64,000 nt of DNA from Bacteroides uniformis (GTDB taxonomy: Bacteria; Bacteroidota; Bacteroidia; Bacteroidales; Bacteroidaceae): positions 248,001 to 312,000 of the forward strand of contig NZ_CP102263.1 of NCBI RefSeq assembly GCF_025147485.1, given 5' to 3'. The translations under genes were made by a program, and so were the position numbers. Below are positions 14,872 to 23,634 of the stretch, in pieces (position 1 is the first letter of the stretch; each line of letters opens with the position of its first letter). The notes beneath the pieces are model-generated. The model saw only the letters and a list, made by a program, of their open reading frames with translations. It had not been told where the DNA came from and made no database searches.

Positions 14872-16167
14872 TCAAGCCGTTTCCCGGAGGGAGCGGCGCA
14901 CCCGCTTCCCGTCCTGTTTCCTGTCCTTCTTCTCCAGCACGCTCCGCTGCATGGCGGCGAGGTTGCCGGAGATCGCCCGGAAATCGGAGCTTACCATCCT
15001 GTTGGTCACCTCGGCGTAGATCTGGGTGGTGGAAATGTGCTTGTGCCCGAGTATCTTGGAGAGCGCCTCGATGGTGCCGCCGTTGCAGAGATAGACGGTC
15101 GTGGCGAAGGTGTGGCGGCTCAGGTGGAAGCCGATCTCCTTGTGGATGCCGCAAGCTTTGGCTATCTGTTTGAGGTGGGTGTTGCACACGCTGTTGCTGG
15201 GCATGGGGAAGACAAGGTCGCCCCCGGCAAGCCCCCTGTACCTCTCTATCAGTTCCTTGGCAATCTCCATGAGGGGGACGTTGCTCGACACACGGGTCTT
15301 GGTGCGCCGGGTGATGATCCATTCCTCGCCGTCGAAGTCCATGCGCTGTATCTTGTCATGGGTGAGCGTCTTTATATCAATGTAGCTAAGCCCGGTGAAA
15401 CACCCGAAGAGGAACATGTCCCGCACGAGGCTGGTCTGTTTCTTGACGAACACGGCGTTAGCCAAGGTGCGCAGCTCCTCTTCCGTGAGATAGCCCCGGT
15501 CGGTCTCCTGCATCTCAAGGCTGTACTCGCCGAAGGGGTCGGTGCGGACGATTCCACGTCGCCATGCCTTGTCGGTCAGGCTGAGCAGGGGCATGGTGTA
15601 TATCCAGAGGGTGTTGGCACTCAGCCCTTTCTCCACCCGCAGGTACTTGTCGAAATCGGTGATGATTTCCTTGGTCAGTTCCTTGTAAGCCATGTCGGTG
15701 CGCTTCTTCTTCTCCCAAAGGAAGGTCTTGAAATGGTTGTAAACAGCCAGATACTTGTTGTAGGTGGACTTGGCTCGCTGCCCTTTCTCCACCATCGCCC
15801 CGAACTCCCGGTTCATGTTCCCGAAGTCTTTGAGGATGCAGTTCTCCATCACGCCGACACCGAGGAAGGCGTTGCGCAGCTTCTCGGCGGTGACGAAATC
15901 CTCTTCCCGGAGGATGCGGTGGTAGTGGTTGGTGAGCCGGGCGGAAACCTCCTTCAACTGCCCGTTTATCTCGTTTGCCTCGGCAGACTTGCCTTTAGCC
16001 TTGCCGTTCTCCCAGAGGTCGGGAGTGACGAACAGCTTGGTTCCCATTGCCTTGTCATCCCCGTCAACGGAGATTTTCACCATGATGGGGGCTTTCCCGT
16101 CCCGGTTTCTCACTGCGGATCTCTTGATGTAGAACGAGGTCGCATACGTACTTCTCTTTGTTTCCAT
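14872..16167 (-). CDS. int: Tyrosine recombinase / integrase, CTnDOT (IntDOT) type
   Basis: The 431-aa protein has an N-terminal arm-binding domain (about 1-110), a core-binding SAM-like domain (112-215) and a C-terminal catalytic domain. Catalytic residues visible are K290 region (RTKTR), H348 and R351 (HLSRH), H375 (LGHKH) and Y384. The first arginine of the family is replaced by serine (CFTGLS, S261), as described for IntDOT. Integrases of this group move Bacteroidales conjugative elements and tolerate mismatch in the crossover region. The gene lies at the element end, with its start facing the host DNA. Confidence 0.96.
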   Translation of the reverse strand: METKRSTYATSFYIKRSAVRNRDGKAPIMVKISVDGDDKAMGTKLFVTPDLWENGKAKGKSAEANEINGQLKEVSARLTNHYHRILREEDFVTAEKLRNAFLGVGVMENCILKDFGNMNREFGAMVEKGQRAKSTYNKYLAVYNHFKTFLWEKKKRTDMAYKELTKEIITDFDKYLRVEKGLSANTLWIYTMPLLSLTDKAWRRGIVRTDPFGEYSLEMQETDRGYLTEEELRTLANAVFVKKQTSLVRDMFLFGCFTGLSYIDIKTLTHDKIQRMDFDGEEWIITRRTKTRVSSNVPLMEIAKELIERYRGLAGGDLVFPMPSNSVCNTHLKQIAKACGIHKEIGFHLSRHTFATTVYLCNGGTIEALSKILGHKHISTTQIYAEVTNRMVSSDFRAISGNLAAMQRSVLEKKDRKQDGKRVRRSLRETA

Positions 16168-16564
16168 AACTCTAAAATTTTCGTTTCTAAAGGTAGTTAC
16201 TTATTTCTTACCAAGAGCTATGCAAAACAAGGCAAAGCGATGAAACAGAACTCGTTATACCGTATATACCCCGTTTCGGAACCGGTAGCTGTTTAGTAGC
16301 CGAACTTTGTCCGAAAGGGGTGTTTTCAGGCTTTTTATGCCGAAGCCTGCTTCAACCCGCCCTGCATACAAGATGCTGACCTGCATTTATTTATGTAGAA
16401 CTTTGCTTTTCTTTGCGCCTTATGCCGATTTTTCAGCAAAAAACTTTTAAATAAATAATAAAAACACCACCTTTGTAGTTCATTCTTTCAGAGTCTATGT
16501 GGAATAGTACTTTACTATACAAAGACACTACCATTCAGAATGCGTAAATGTAAGATGAATCAAT
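16168..16564. other. Element end / host junction, non-coding
   Basis: This 397-nt stretch holds no gene. It contains two inverted repeats: CCCCGTTTCGGA with TCCGAAAGGGG (about 16269-16322), and AGGCTT...AAGCCT (about 16330-16350). It also contains GTAGAACTTTGC at 16395-16406, which resembles the IntDOT core GTAnnTTTGC but with four instead of two bases in the middle. The element boundary should lie between about 16.2 and 16.5 kb, because the next gene is a typical PUL sigma factor. The other element end is outside the window, so the direct repeat could not be checked. Confidence 0.5.
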
Positions 16565-17146
16565 ATGCAGAAAGAAAATGATACTTTATTGGTAGCCAAG
16601 TTGAGAGAAGGCAATAAATTTGCCTTTGAAGCATTGTACGAAAAATACAGTGCCAGGCTGTACAACACCATCGTCCTTCTCGTATATGACAAATCATTAG
16701 CCAAAGACATCACCCAAAGCAGCTTCATGACGATATGGGAAAAACGCAGTAATCTGGATACCGAGAAAAGTTTTCCGGCATATCTATGCACCATCGCACG
16801 CAACATGGTATACAAAGAAACCGAACGAAGATTATTACACAACAAATTTGTAGAAAACAAGCTGAAAACAGAAGCAGAGGCTATCGAGGAAGATACGATG
16901 GATATGGACGTCTCCATCATTGAAAAACAGATAGAGCAACTTCTGCAAAGCCTGCCAGAAGTTTCACGGGAAGTCTTTCAGCTGAAAAGAGCAGGAAAAC
17001 TGTCCAACAAGGAAATCGCCTCACAGCTAGATTTGACGGAACGTGCCGTAGAGGCTCATTTCTACCGTACTATGAAACTACTGAAAGAAGAATTACGCAA
17101 ATTCATCATGCTTTTCCTCTCCTTCTACTTTCTAAATAATTGTTAA
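16565..17146 (+). CDS. ECF sigma factor of PUL 1
   Basis: The 193-aa protein has sigma region 2 at residues about 22-85 (FEALYEKYSARLYNTIVLLV, DITQSSFMTIWEKR) and region 4 at 130-175 (LPEVSREVFQLKRAGKLSNKEIASQL with an HTH). In Bacteroidales such sigma factors are held by the FecR-type anti-sigma encoded next door and released when the cognate SusC with STN domain binds its glycan. The FecR gene starts about 50 nt downstream, in the same direction, and SusC follows. Confidence 0.93.
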   Translation: MQKENDTLLVAKLREGNKFAFEALYEKYSARLYNTIVLLVYDKSLAKDITQSSFMTIWEKRSNLDTEKSFPAYLCTIARNMVYKETERRLLHNKFVENKLKTEAEAIEEDTMDMDVSIIEKQIEQLLQSLPEVSREVFQLKRAGKLSNKEIASQLDLTERAVEAHFYRTMKLLKEELRKFIMLFLSFYFLNNC

Positions 17147-17199
17147 AGCACGAAAATCCGTGAGTGTTTTGGCAGGCATACAGATATATACTACAGAAC

Positions 17200-18204
17200 A
17201 TGGATAAAAAAGACAGTCATATTGAACTTTTGGATCGTTTCTTTCGAGGACTGACCAGCCCTGAAGAAGATGTACAGTTGAAATCATGGATTAAGCGACC
17301 GGATTTTCAACAGAAATTTTCCGCATACTATCAGCAATGCTGGGCACTGGCTCCGGACACGATGGACAAAGCCGTACAAAATGAAATGTTCACCGAACTT
17401 TTAAGCCAGATAGACGCAAGTTCCACCACGGAAACGAAGGTCCTGAAAACAAGGAACCGTTTCCTGCGTCAGATTGGGCGCTATGCTGCAGTTGCCTGCA
17501 TCATATTGGCAGTGGGAAGCGGAGCCTATTATGCAGGAGTCAAACGACCGGCCGATGACGCCAATACAGAAGTCACCATGTCCGTATCCAACGGGCAGAA
17601 GGCCGACATCATTTTGGCTGACGGCACAAAGGTCTACATCAATTCTGATTCAAGAATTGTATATGACAACACTTACAACAAGAAAACACGTATGGTCTCC
17701 CTGGAAGGAGAGGCCTATTTTGAAGTTGCAAAGGACAAGGAAAAGCCTTTCATCGTGAAAGCAAATGGCATCAATGTACAAGCGTTAGGTACAAGCTTCA
17801 ATATACGTGCACATAAAGACGATAAATCAGTAGCTGTAATCCTGATAAGTGGAAAGGTTAAAGTAGACGACGGCAGACACGAGGCATATATGAAGCCAAA
17901 CGAAAGGCTCGTTTGCAACCTGACCAATGGACAGTTCGAAAAAAGCGAGCTTCATCCTAATGCAAGTTATTTGCTATGGAGAAGCAATGAACTAGCGTTC
18001 TACGGTGAATCTTTTGAAGAAATTTGTACCATGCTTACACGAATGTATAATTGCAAATTTATATTCAAAAACGAGAAAGTAAAACAATATACTTATCACG
18101 GCATCATCAAGAATAGCAGTTTGAATAATGTATTAGAATACATCAGCCAAGCTGGCGGCATTAATTACAAAATAAAATCTGATAATACGATCGTAATATA
18201 TTAG
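17200..18204 (+). CDS. FecR-family anti-sigma factor of PUL 1
   Basis: The 334-aa protein has an N-terminal cytoplasmic anti-sigma part (about 1-90), one membrane segment (about 93-113, AAVACIILAVGSGAYYAGV) and a periplasmic FecR domain with VSNGQKADIILADGTKVYIN and the C-terminal DUF4974-like part (LAFYGESFEEICTMLTRMYN). It would bind the STN domain of the adjacent SusC and the sigma factor on the inside. I chose the ATG at 17200 (MDKKDSHIELL) over the upstream GTG at 17164, because the extra residues do not fit the family. Confidence 0.92.
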   Translation: MDKKDSHIELLDRFFRGLTSPEEDVQLKSWIKRPDFQQKFSAYYQQCWALAPDTMDKAVQNEMFTELLSQIDASSTTETKVLKTRNRFLRQIGRYAAVACIILAVGSGAYYAGVKRPADDANTEVTMSVSNGQKADIILADGTKVYINSDSRIVYDNTYNKKTRMVSLEGEAYFEVAKDKEKPFIVKANGINVQALGTSFNIRAHKDDKSVAVILISGKVKVDDGRHEAYMKPNERLVCNLTNGQFEKSELHPNASYLLWRSNELAFYGESFEEICTMLTRMYNCKFIFKNEKVKQYTYHGIIKNSSLNNVLEYISQAGGINYKIKSDNTIVIY

Positions 18205-18353
18205 TAGTGTTTAATAAACTCTTTATGTTAACTTAAAAAGGAAAATATGGAATAGATTTTATAAACTTTTTACTTCATCAAACACAACTGCCAGCTTTCG
18301 GCAGCAAAATAAAATTCTAGTTTAAACATTCACGAGAAATTCGTCATAAGTTA

Positions 18354-18428
18354 CTCTAATATCTTATTAGAGCAGGTCTTTGGTACGCCTTTCTCAAAAT
18401 AAAAAACAATTAATCTAATATTATTAGA
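18354..18428 (+). promoter_or_regulatory. Two related palindromes in the susC leader of PUL 1
   Basis: CTCTAATA-tct-TATTAGAG (18354-18372) and TCTAAT-att-ATTAGA (18414-18428) share the TCTAATA/TATTAGA arms. The left arms are 59-60 nt apart. The second ends one base before the susC start codon, so in RNA it would form a hairpin next to the ribosome entry site. As DNA, both could be operator half-sites of one regulator. Confidence 0.5.
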
Positions 18429-18429
18429 C

Positions 18430-21400
18430 ATGAGACAAAACAAAATGATTATGCGGTCTTTAGTACTGCTGGGTGCCCTGTTTTTCTGGGGAAACAGCTT
18501 CGCCCAAATCAGTTTATCTGTAAACAAGCAGACCATCAAGCAGATTATACCGCAAATTGAAAAAGCTAGCGGTTATAACGTATTCTACACAGACAAACTT
18601 CCCAATCTTGAAACAAAAAAGGATTTAAATGTATCAAATGCTTCACTTGAGGCCGTATTGAAAGAATTATTTAAAGGAACGAAAATCTCCTTTGAAATAA
18701 AAGCAAACAAGCAGATTTTGCTGTTCCAGCAAACCAACAAATCTGTAGGTGCTAAAAAGAAAGTAACCGGTAGAATCGTAGACGAAAATGATGAGCCGCT
18801 TATCGGAGCTTCCGTTATTATCAAAGGCTCTACACAAGGAACAATAACCAACATTGACGGTGAATATACATTGGAAGATGTGCCGGAGAAAGCTACTCTA
18901 ACCGTTTCTTACGTAGGCTATATACCGGCATCTGTTGCTGTCAACGGTAAAAACGCAATCAATGTAGTGCTGCAAGAAGATTCAAAGACTTTGGAAGAAG
19001 TTGTTGTTATCGGTTATGGTACCGTAAAAAAGAAAGACTTGACCGGTGCAGTAGGTTCTGTGGGAGGTGCAGAAGTAGCCGCCCGTAAAACAACTTCCCT
19101 TTCCACCGCTTTGCAAGGAACCATCCCAGGGTTAATGGTAACCCGTAACAATAATGCGCCTGGTGCAAATGCAGACAAGATATATGTACGTGGTATCACA
19201 ACCATCGGGAATTCAGATCCTCTGGTTATCGTTGATGGAGTGCCTGGTGACATCAATTCAGTAAATGCCAACGACGTTGAGAGCATTTCTGTATTGAAAG
19301 ATGCTGCTTCCGCTGCTATCTATGGTTCTCGTGCCGCTGCCGGCGTTATTCTTGTCACCACCAAAAGAGCCAGTGACAAGGAACTGTCATTGACCTATAA
19401 CGGTGAATTCGGTTGGGAAATACCTACCGCAGAGCCTGAGGTTGTAGGCGTGCAACGTTTTCTGGAAATGGCTAATGAATTACGATATACAGATAATCCG
19501 GACGGTGGCAAATACCAAGCCTATTCAGAAGATCAAGTTAATAACTGGGTGAAAAACAATGCAACCAATCCCAACCAGTATCCTATAACCGACTGGCAAG
19601 ATCTGATTCTTGAGAAATCCGCAACCCGTCAAAGTCACAGTATCCACCTTTCAGGCGGTAGCAAGGTTGTTAAGACCAAAGCATCCTTGGCGTATGATGA
19701 AGTAGGCGGTCTGTACGGTGACCGTTATTTCCAACGCTATACATTACGTGTAAACAATGACTTCAACATTACCCAAAAGTTAAGTGCTACATTGGACTTC
19801 AATGTTAAGCGCACTAAACACCACATGCCGCAATTCACTCCATTCGGAATGATGCGCTACATGCCTGCTATTTATGCAGGAGTATGGGATGACGGCCGTA
19901 TAGCTGAAGGCAAATCGGGAGCCAACCCTTATGGATTGATGAAATTGGGTGGTACAACAGAAAAATGGTACACAGCATTGGGCGGTAAAGCATCTATTGA
20001 TTTCAAGCCTTTTGACGGATTTAAAATTTCAGCAATCGTTGCTCCTCGCTTTAATTACGACAAGTTCAAAACATTCAAGAAAGCAGCCAGCTATACATTG
20101 GCAGATGATCCCAATACAATAGGGGGATACTTAGACAACAGCGGACTATACAACACAACCAAACTCTCAGAAACCCGCAATGACAGCTACAATGTCACTA
20201 CACAATTAATAGCAAACTATGCAAAGAAGTTTGCCGGAAAACATGACATCAACCTTATGGCAGGTTACGAAAACTATTACGAATATATTGAAGAATTAGG
20301 TGCTGACAGAGACGGCTACGTTCTCACGAACTTTCCATACCTCAATAATGGACCTAAAGATTTAATTGGCAACTCTGGAAAAGGAAAAGAGTACGCTTAT
20401 CGTTCCTACTTCGGACGTGTCATGTACAGCTATGCCGACAGATATTTATTCCAGGCTAATATACGTCATGACGGCTCATCACGTTTTGCAAAGAAACACA
20501 GATGGGGTACATTCCCTTCCTTCTCTGCCGGTTGGGTACTCAGCGAAGAAAATTTCATGAAGAATCTTAATTGGGACTGGCTGTCATTCTTGAAGATTAG
20601 AGCTACATGGGGAGCATTGGGTAATGAACGTATTGGCGATTTTCCATATATGTCAACCATTGCATTTGGGAACACTATTTTCTATCAAAACAACGGTATT
20701 TATTTTGACCAAACTGCATCTCAACAGAAATATGCCATTGAAAATGTAACATGGGAGAAAACTGAATCTACAGACATTGGGTTAGACATTTCTTTCTTGA
20801 ACAACCGCTTACGTGTGAACGGTGACTATTACTGGAAAAATACTAAAGACATGCTATTAGCAATGGCTATCCCTGATTTTCTAGGATTCTCTGACCCAGA
20901 CGTCAATGCCGGCAAAATGTCAACCAAAGGTTATGAATTGAATGTCAGCTGGAATGACCACATCGGTGACTTCAGCTACGGAATAGCCATTAACTTCTCT
21001 GACTTCACCTCCAAAATGGGGGATTTACAAGGAACCCAATTCCTCGGTGACAAAGTTAAAATGGAAGGCAGTGAATTCAATGAGTGGTATGGCTATGTTA
21101 GCGATGGTCTTTTCCTGACAGAAGAAGACTTAAAGAATTCTCCCAAAATCAATGATAAGAACACTCAATTGGGCGATATTAAATACAAAGACATATCTGG
21201 TCCTGACGGTGTACCCGACGGAAAGATTTCTCCTGAATATGACCGAGTATTACTAGGCAGCTCATTACCCCATTTCCTATATGGTGGTAATATCAATTTG
21301 GGCTACAAAAATTTTGACCTTTCATTGGCATTCCAAGGTGTCGGAAAACAAAATGCACGCTTGGCAAGAGAAATGGTAGAACCATTCCGTAACAATTACG

Positions 21401-21753
21401 GAAATTTCCCCGCCATCATTGATGGAAACTATTGGAGTCCTTATAATACGGACGAACAAAACGCAGTTGCCAAATATCCTCGTCTAACCCATGTAAACAA
21501 AAGTTCCAACTATGCCATGTCAGATTATTGGCTGTTCAACGGAGGTTATTTCCGTCTCAAAAATATAACTTTAGGCTATACATTCCCTAAAGAATGGATG
21601 AACGCAATAGGTATCAAAGGTGCACGCATTTATGCCAGTGCTTCCGATCTATTCTGTTTGAGCAAATATCCGAAAGGATGGGACCCTGAAATGGGAGTAA
21701 GTGAATATCCTATCACAACATCTATATTGTTAGGCGTATCTGTTAACTTTTAA
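18430..21753 (+). CDS. SusC-family TonB-dependent transporter with STN domain, PUL 1
   Basis: The 1107-aa outer-membrane transporter has a signal peptide (about 1-25), an STN domain (about 27-100, QTIKQIIPQIEKASGYNVFY), a carboxypeptidase-like regulatory domain (GRIVDENDEPLIGASVIIKG), the SusC signature EEVVVIGYGT and a plug, followed by the beta-barrel ending in LGVSVNF. It imports oligosaccharides across the outer membrane using TonB energy, with SusD as lid. The STN domain links transport to the sigma/FecR pair upstream. Length and order are normal for the family. Confidence 0.96.
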   Translation: MRQNKMIMRSLVLLGALFFWGNSFAQISLSVNKQTIKQIIPQIEKASGYNVFYTDKLPNLETKKDLNVSNASLEAVLKELFKGTKISFEIKANKQILLFQQTNKSVGAKKKVTGRIVDENDEPLIGASVIIKGSTQGTITNIDGEYTLEDVPEKATLTVSYVGYIPASVAVNGKNAINVVLQEDSKTLEEVVVIGYGTVKKKDLTGAVGSVGGAEVAARKTTSLSTALQGTIPGLMVTRNNNAPGANADKIYVRGITTIGNSDPLVIVDGVPGDINSVNANDVESISVLKDAASAAIYGSRAAAGVILVTTKRASDKELSLTYNGEFGWEIPTAEPEVVGVQRFLEMANELRYTDNPDGGKYQAYSEDQVNNWVKNNATNPNQYPITDWQDLILEKSATRQSHSIHLSGGSKVVKTKASLAYDEVGGLYGDRYFQRYTLRVNNDFNITQKLSATLDFNVKRTKHHMPQFTPFGMMRYMPAIYAGVWDDGRIAEGKSGANPYGLMKLGGTTEKWYTALGGKASIDFKPFDGFKISAIVAPRFNYDKFKTFKKAASYTLADDPNTIGGYLDNSGLYNTTKLSETRNDSYNVTTQLIANYAKKFAGKHDINLMAGYENYYEYIEELGADRDGYVLTNFPYLNNGPKDLIGNSGKGKEYAYRSYFGRVMYSYADRYLFQANIRHDGSSRFAKKHRWGTFPSFSAGWVLSEENFMKNLNWDWLSFLKIRATWGALGNERIGDFPYMSTIAFGNTIFYQNNGIYFDQTASQQKYAIENVTWEKTESTDIGLDISFLNNRLRVNGDYYWKNTKDMLLAMAIPDFLGFSDPDVNAGKMSTKGYELNVSWNDHIGDFSYGIAINFSDFTSKMGDLQGTQFLGDKVKMEGSEFNEWYGYVSDGLFLTEEDLKNSPKINDKNTQLGDIKYKDISGPDGVPDGKISPEYDRVLLGSSLPHFLYGGNINLGYKNFDLSLAFQGVGKQNARLAREMVEPFRNNYGNFPAIIDGNYWSPYNTDEQNAVAKYPRLTHVNKSSNYAMSDYWLFNGGYFRLKNITLGYTFPKEWMNAIGIKGARIYASASDLFCLSKYPKGWDPEMGVSEYPITTSILLGVSVNF

Positions 21754-21767
21754 AAGAAAGAAAAAAA

Positions 21768-23498
21768 ATGAAACATAAATTTATAATATTAGCTTTAGGA
21801 CTTGGATTTTTAGCAAGTTCCTGCAATGACTTGGACTTAGTTCCATTGTCTGAGGCCTCCACTGAAAACTGGTATTCTTCAGAAGAAGAACTATTGATGG
21901 CTGCCAATGAATTCTATAAAATCGGATATTGGAATAAAATGAACCAGGGACTTCTGGAACAAGCCACCGACAACTTCACCTATAGAAATGTGAATCGTTG
22001 CAACCTCCTAGACGGTACAGTAAATGGTGATGGTGGAACAGAGAACTGGTATCCAGTAGAGCAATGGCAATCAAACTATAAATGTATAACGATGGCCAAT
22101 ACATTTCTTGAAAAATCTGAGCGCGCCGAAAAGGCTGGTGTCTCTGAAAAAATATTGAATCAATACAGAGGAGAAGCTTACTTTACAAGAGCTTGTAAAT
22201 ATGCAGTACTCGTTTCTTTCTTTGGTGATGTTGTCTGGCTAGATAAGAATATTTACATTGAAGAAGCCTTCCAAAAAGGACGTACTCCCAAAAAAGAGAT
22301 TATACCTTTAATTTACCAAGACTTCGACAAAGCAATTTCTATGTTACCAGTATCTTATACCGGTAACTCGACACAACGTTTCACAAAAGGTGCTGCATTA
22401 GCCATGAAAGCACGTTTTGCCCTTTACATGGGTGATTGGGAACTTGCGGCCGAATCAGCTAAAGCGTGTATGAATTTGCAAGCTTATCAATTACATCCCG
22501 ACTTCAGCGACTTATTTCTGATGAATACCAAAAATTCCATAGAAAGCATTCTTGTATTCCCACGTTCCGTGCAATACAACATTCTATACGATGCTACTGC
22601 CACAAAAAATGAGCTGCCTAGAAATGCTGGAGGATACGGTTCGTATGCACCCTCTTGGGACTTGTTGGCTTCGTTCCTCTGTACAGATGGGTTGCCCATT
22701 GACGAGTCACCTCTTTTTGATCCCCACAATCCTTTCAAGAACCGTGACCCCCGTTGTACTGCCACCATTGTAGAATTTGGAACCCGCCATTGTAGCTTTG
22801 ACTTTGATCCTCATCCCGATGCATTAAAAGTAATGAACTACAAAACCGGTAAAATGGTAACCAACCAAGATACCCGTGCCAATGCGCAATACACCTCATT
22901 CAATGCATTGCTATGGAAAAAGGGTATTGACGATTCTTGGGTAGATAACAAACAAAAAGTGGAAAGTGACTATATTGAAATACGTTACGCAGAAGTATTG
23001 TTGACTTATGCAGAAGCCATGATTGAACTGAACAAGATTGACGAATCTGTATTAGAAGCCATCAATAGTGTACGTGCCAGAGCATACGGAGTGAAATCTT
23101 CTGAAACAGACAAATATCCGGCAGTAACAGCACGTGACCAAAAGTCCTTACGCCAGACAGTCAGACTGGAACGTCGCGTAGAGTTTGCTAAAGAAGGACT
23201 CCGCTACATGGACCTCATTCGTTGGAAATTGGCAACCAAAGCTCTGAACACCAAGAACTACGGCATTCTATATCCTGCTGACATATTAAGAGACAAAGTT
23301 ACATCAAAAGGACTGTGGTTCTGGCCTACTACACCACAGATAGATGAAGATGGAATCGCAGACTTCTCTGCTATGGAAAAAGAAGGCTTAATCCAAGTAC
23401 TTTCCCAGCGCAAATGGGACGAACGGCAGTATTTATGGCCAATCCCCACATCTGAAATCATTATTAATGAAAACATGAAACAGAATCCAGGGTATTAA
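21768..23498 (+). CDS. SusD/RagB-family glycan-binding lipoprotein, PUL 1
   Basis: The 576-aa lipoprotein has a signal ending in LGFLASSC (lipobox, Cys near residue 19) and the TPR-rich SusD fold (ESRA-like helices such as YRGEAYFTRACKYAVLVSFF and IEIRYAEVLLTYAEAMIELN). The C-terminus has the family ending LWPIPTSEIIINENMKQNPGY. It forms the lid of the SusC transporter. The start lies 14 nt after the SusC stop. A terminator-like hairpin follows at 23555-23598. Confidence 0.95.
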   Translation: MKHKFIILALGLGFLASSCNDLDLVPLSEASTENWYSSEEELLMAANEFYKIGYWNKMNQGLLEQATDNFTYRNVNRCNLLDGTVNGDGGTENWYPVEQWQSNYKCITMANTFLEKSERAEKAGVSEKILNQYRGEAYFTRACKYAVLVSFFGDVVWLDKNIYIEEAFQKGRTPKKEIIPLIYQDFDKAISMLPVSYTGNSTQRFTKGAALAMKARFALYMGDWELAAESAKACMNLQAYQLHPDFSDLFLMNTKNSIESILVFPRSVQYNILYDATATKNELPRNAGGYGSYAPSWDLLASFLCTDGLPIDESPLFDPHNPFKNRDPRCTATIVEFGTRHCSFDFDPHPDALKVMNYKTGKMVTNQDTRANAQYTSFNALLWKKGIDDSWVDNKQKVESDYIEIRYAEVLLTYAEAMIELNKIDESVLEAINSVRARAYGVKSSETDKYPAVTARDQKSLRQTVRLERRVEFAKEGLRYMDLIRWKLATKALNTKNYGILYPADILRDKVTSKGLWFWPTTPQIDEDGIADFSAMEKEGLIQVLSQRKWDERQYLWPIPTSEIIINENMKQNPGY

Positions 23499-23554
23499 CG
23501 GTTAGACATTATAGGTAAAAAGATTGTGAATAAAAGGATAAACAAACTGTAATG

Positions 23555-23598
23555 AAAGGACTGCCCCTGCAAATTAGAAATCCAGGGCAGCCCTTTTA
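23555..23598 (+). terminator. Hairpin between susD and the enzyme genes of PUL 1
   Basis: AAAGGACTGCCCCTG pairs with CAGGGCAGCCCTTT across a 13-nt loop (arms with one mismatch), followed by TTTATA. Such read-through terminators behind susD commonly set a higher level for SusC/SusD than for downstream enzymes. Confidence 0.7.
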
Positions 23599-23634
23599 TA
23601 CCGTTTCCACAACAAAATAAAGAACCGCATATTT

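Noticed and set aside
14791-16296. Plus-strand frame of 501 codons opposite the integrase
   Set aside because: The integrase on the minus strand has all its catalytic residues. The antisense frame is open only because of codon bias and shows no domain.
16395-16406. IntDOT core site GTAnnTTTGC as a firm annotation
   Set aside because: The sequence has four instead of two bases between GTA and TTTGC, and the second copy at the far element end is outside the window. It is kept only as a weak candidate.
16168-16564. tRNA gene as integration target
   Set aside because: I looked for a T-loop (GGTTCGAATCC-like) and a cloverleaf around the element end and found none.
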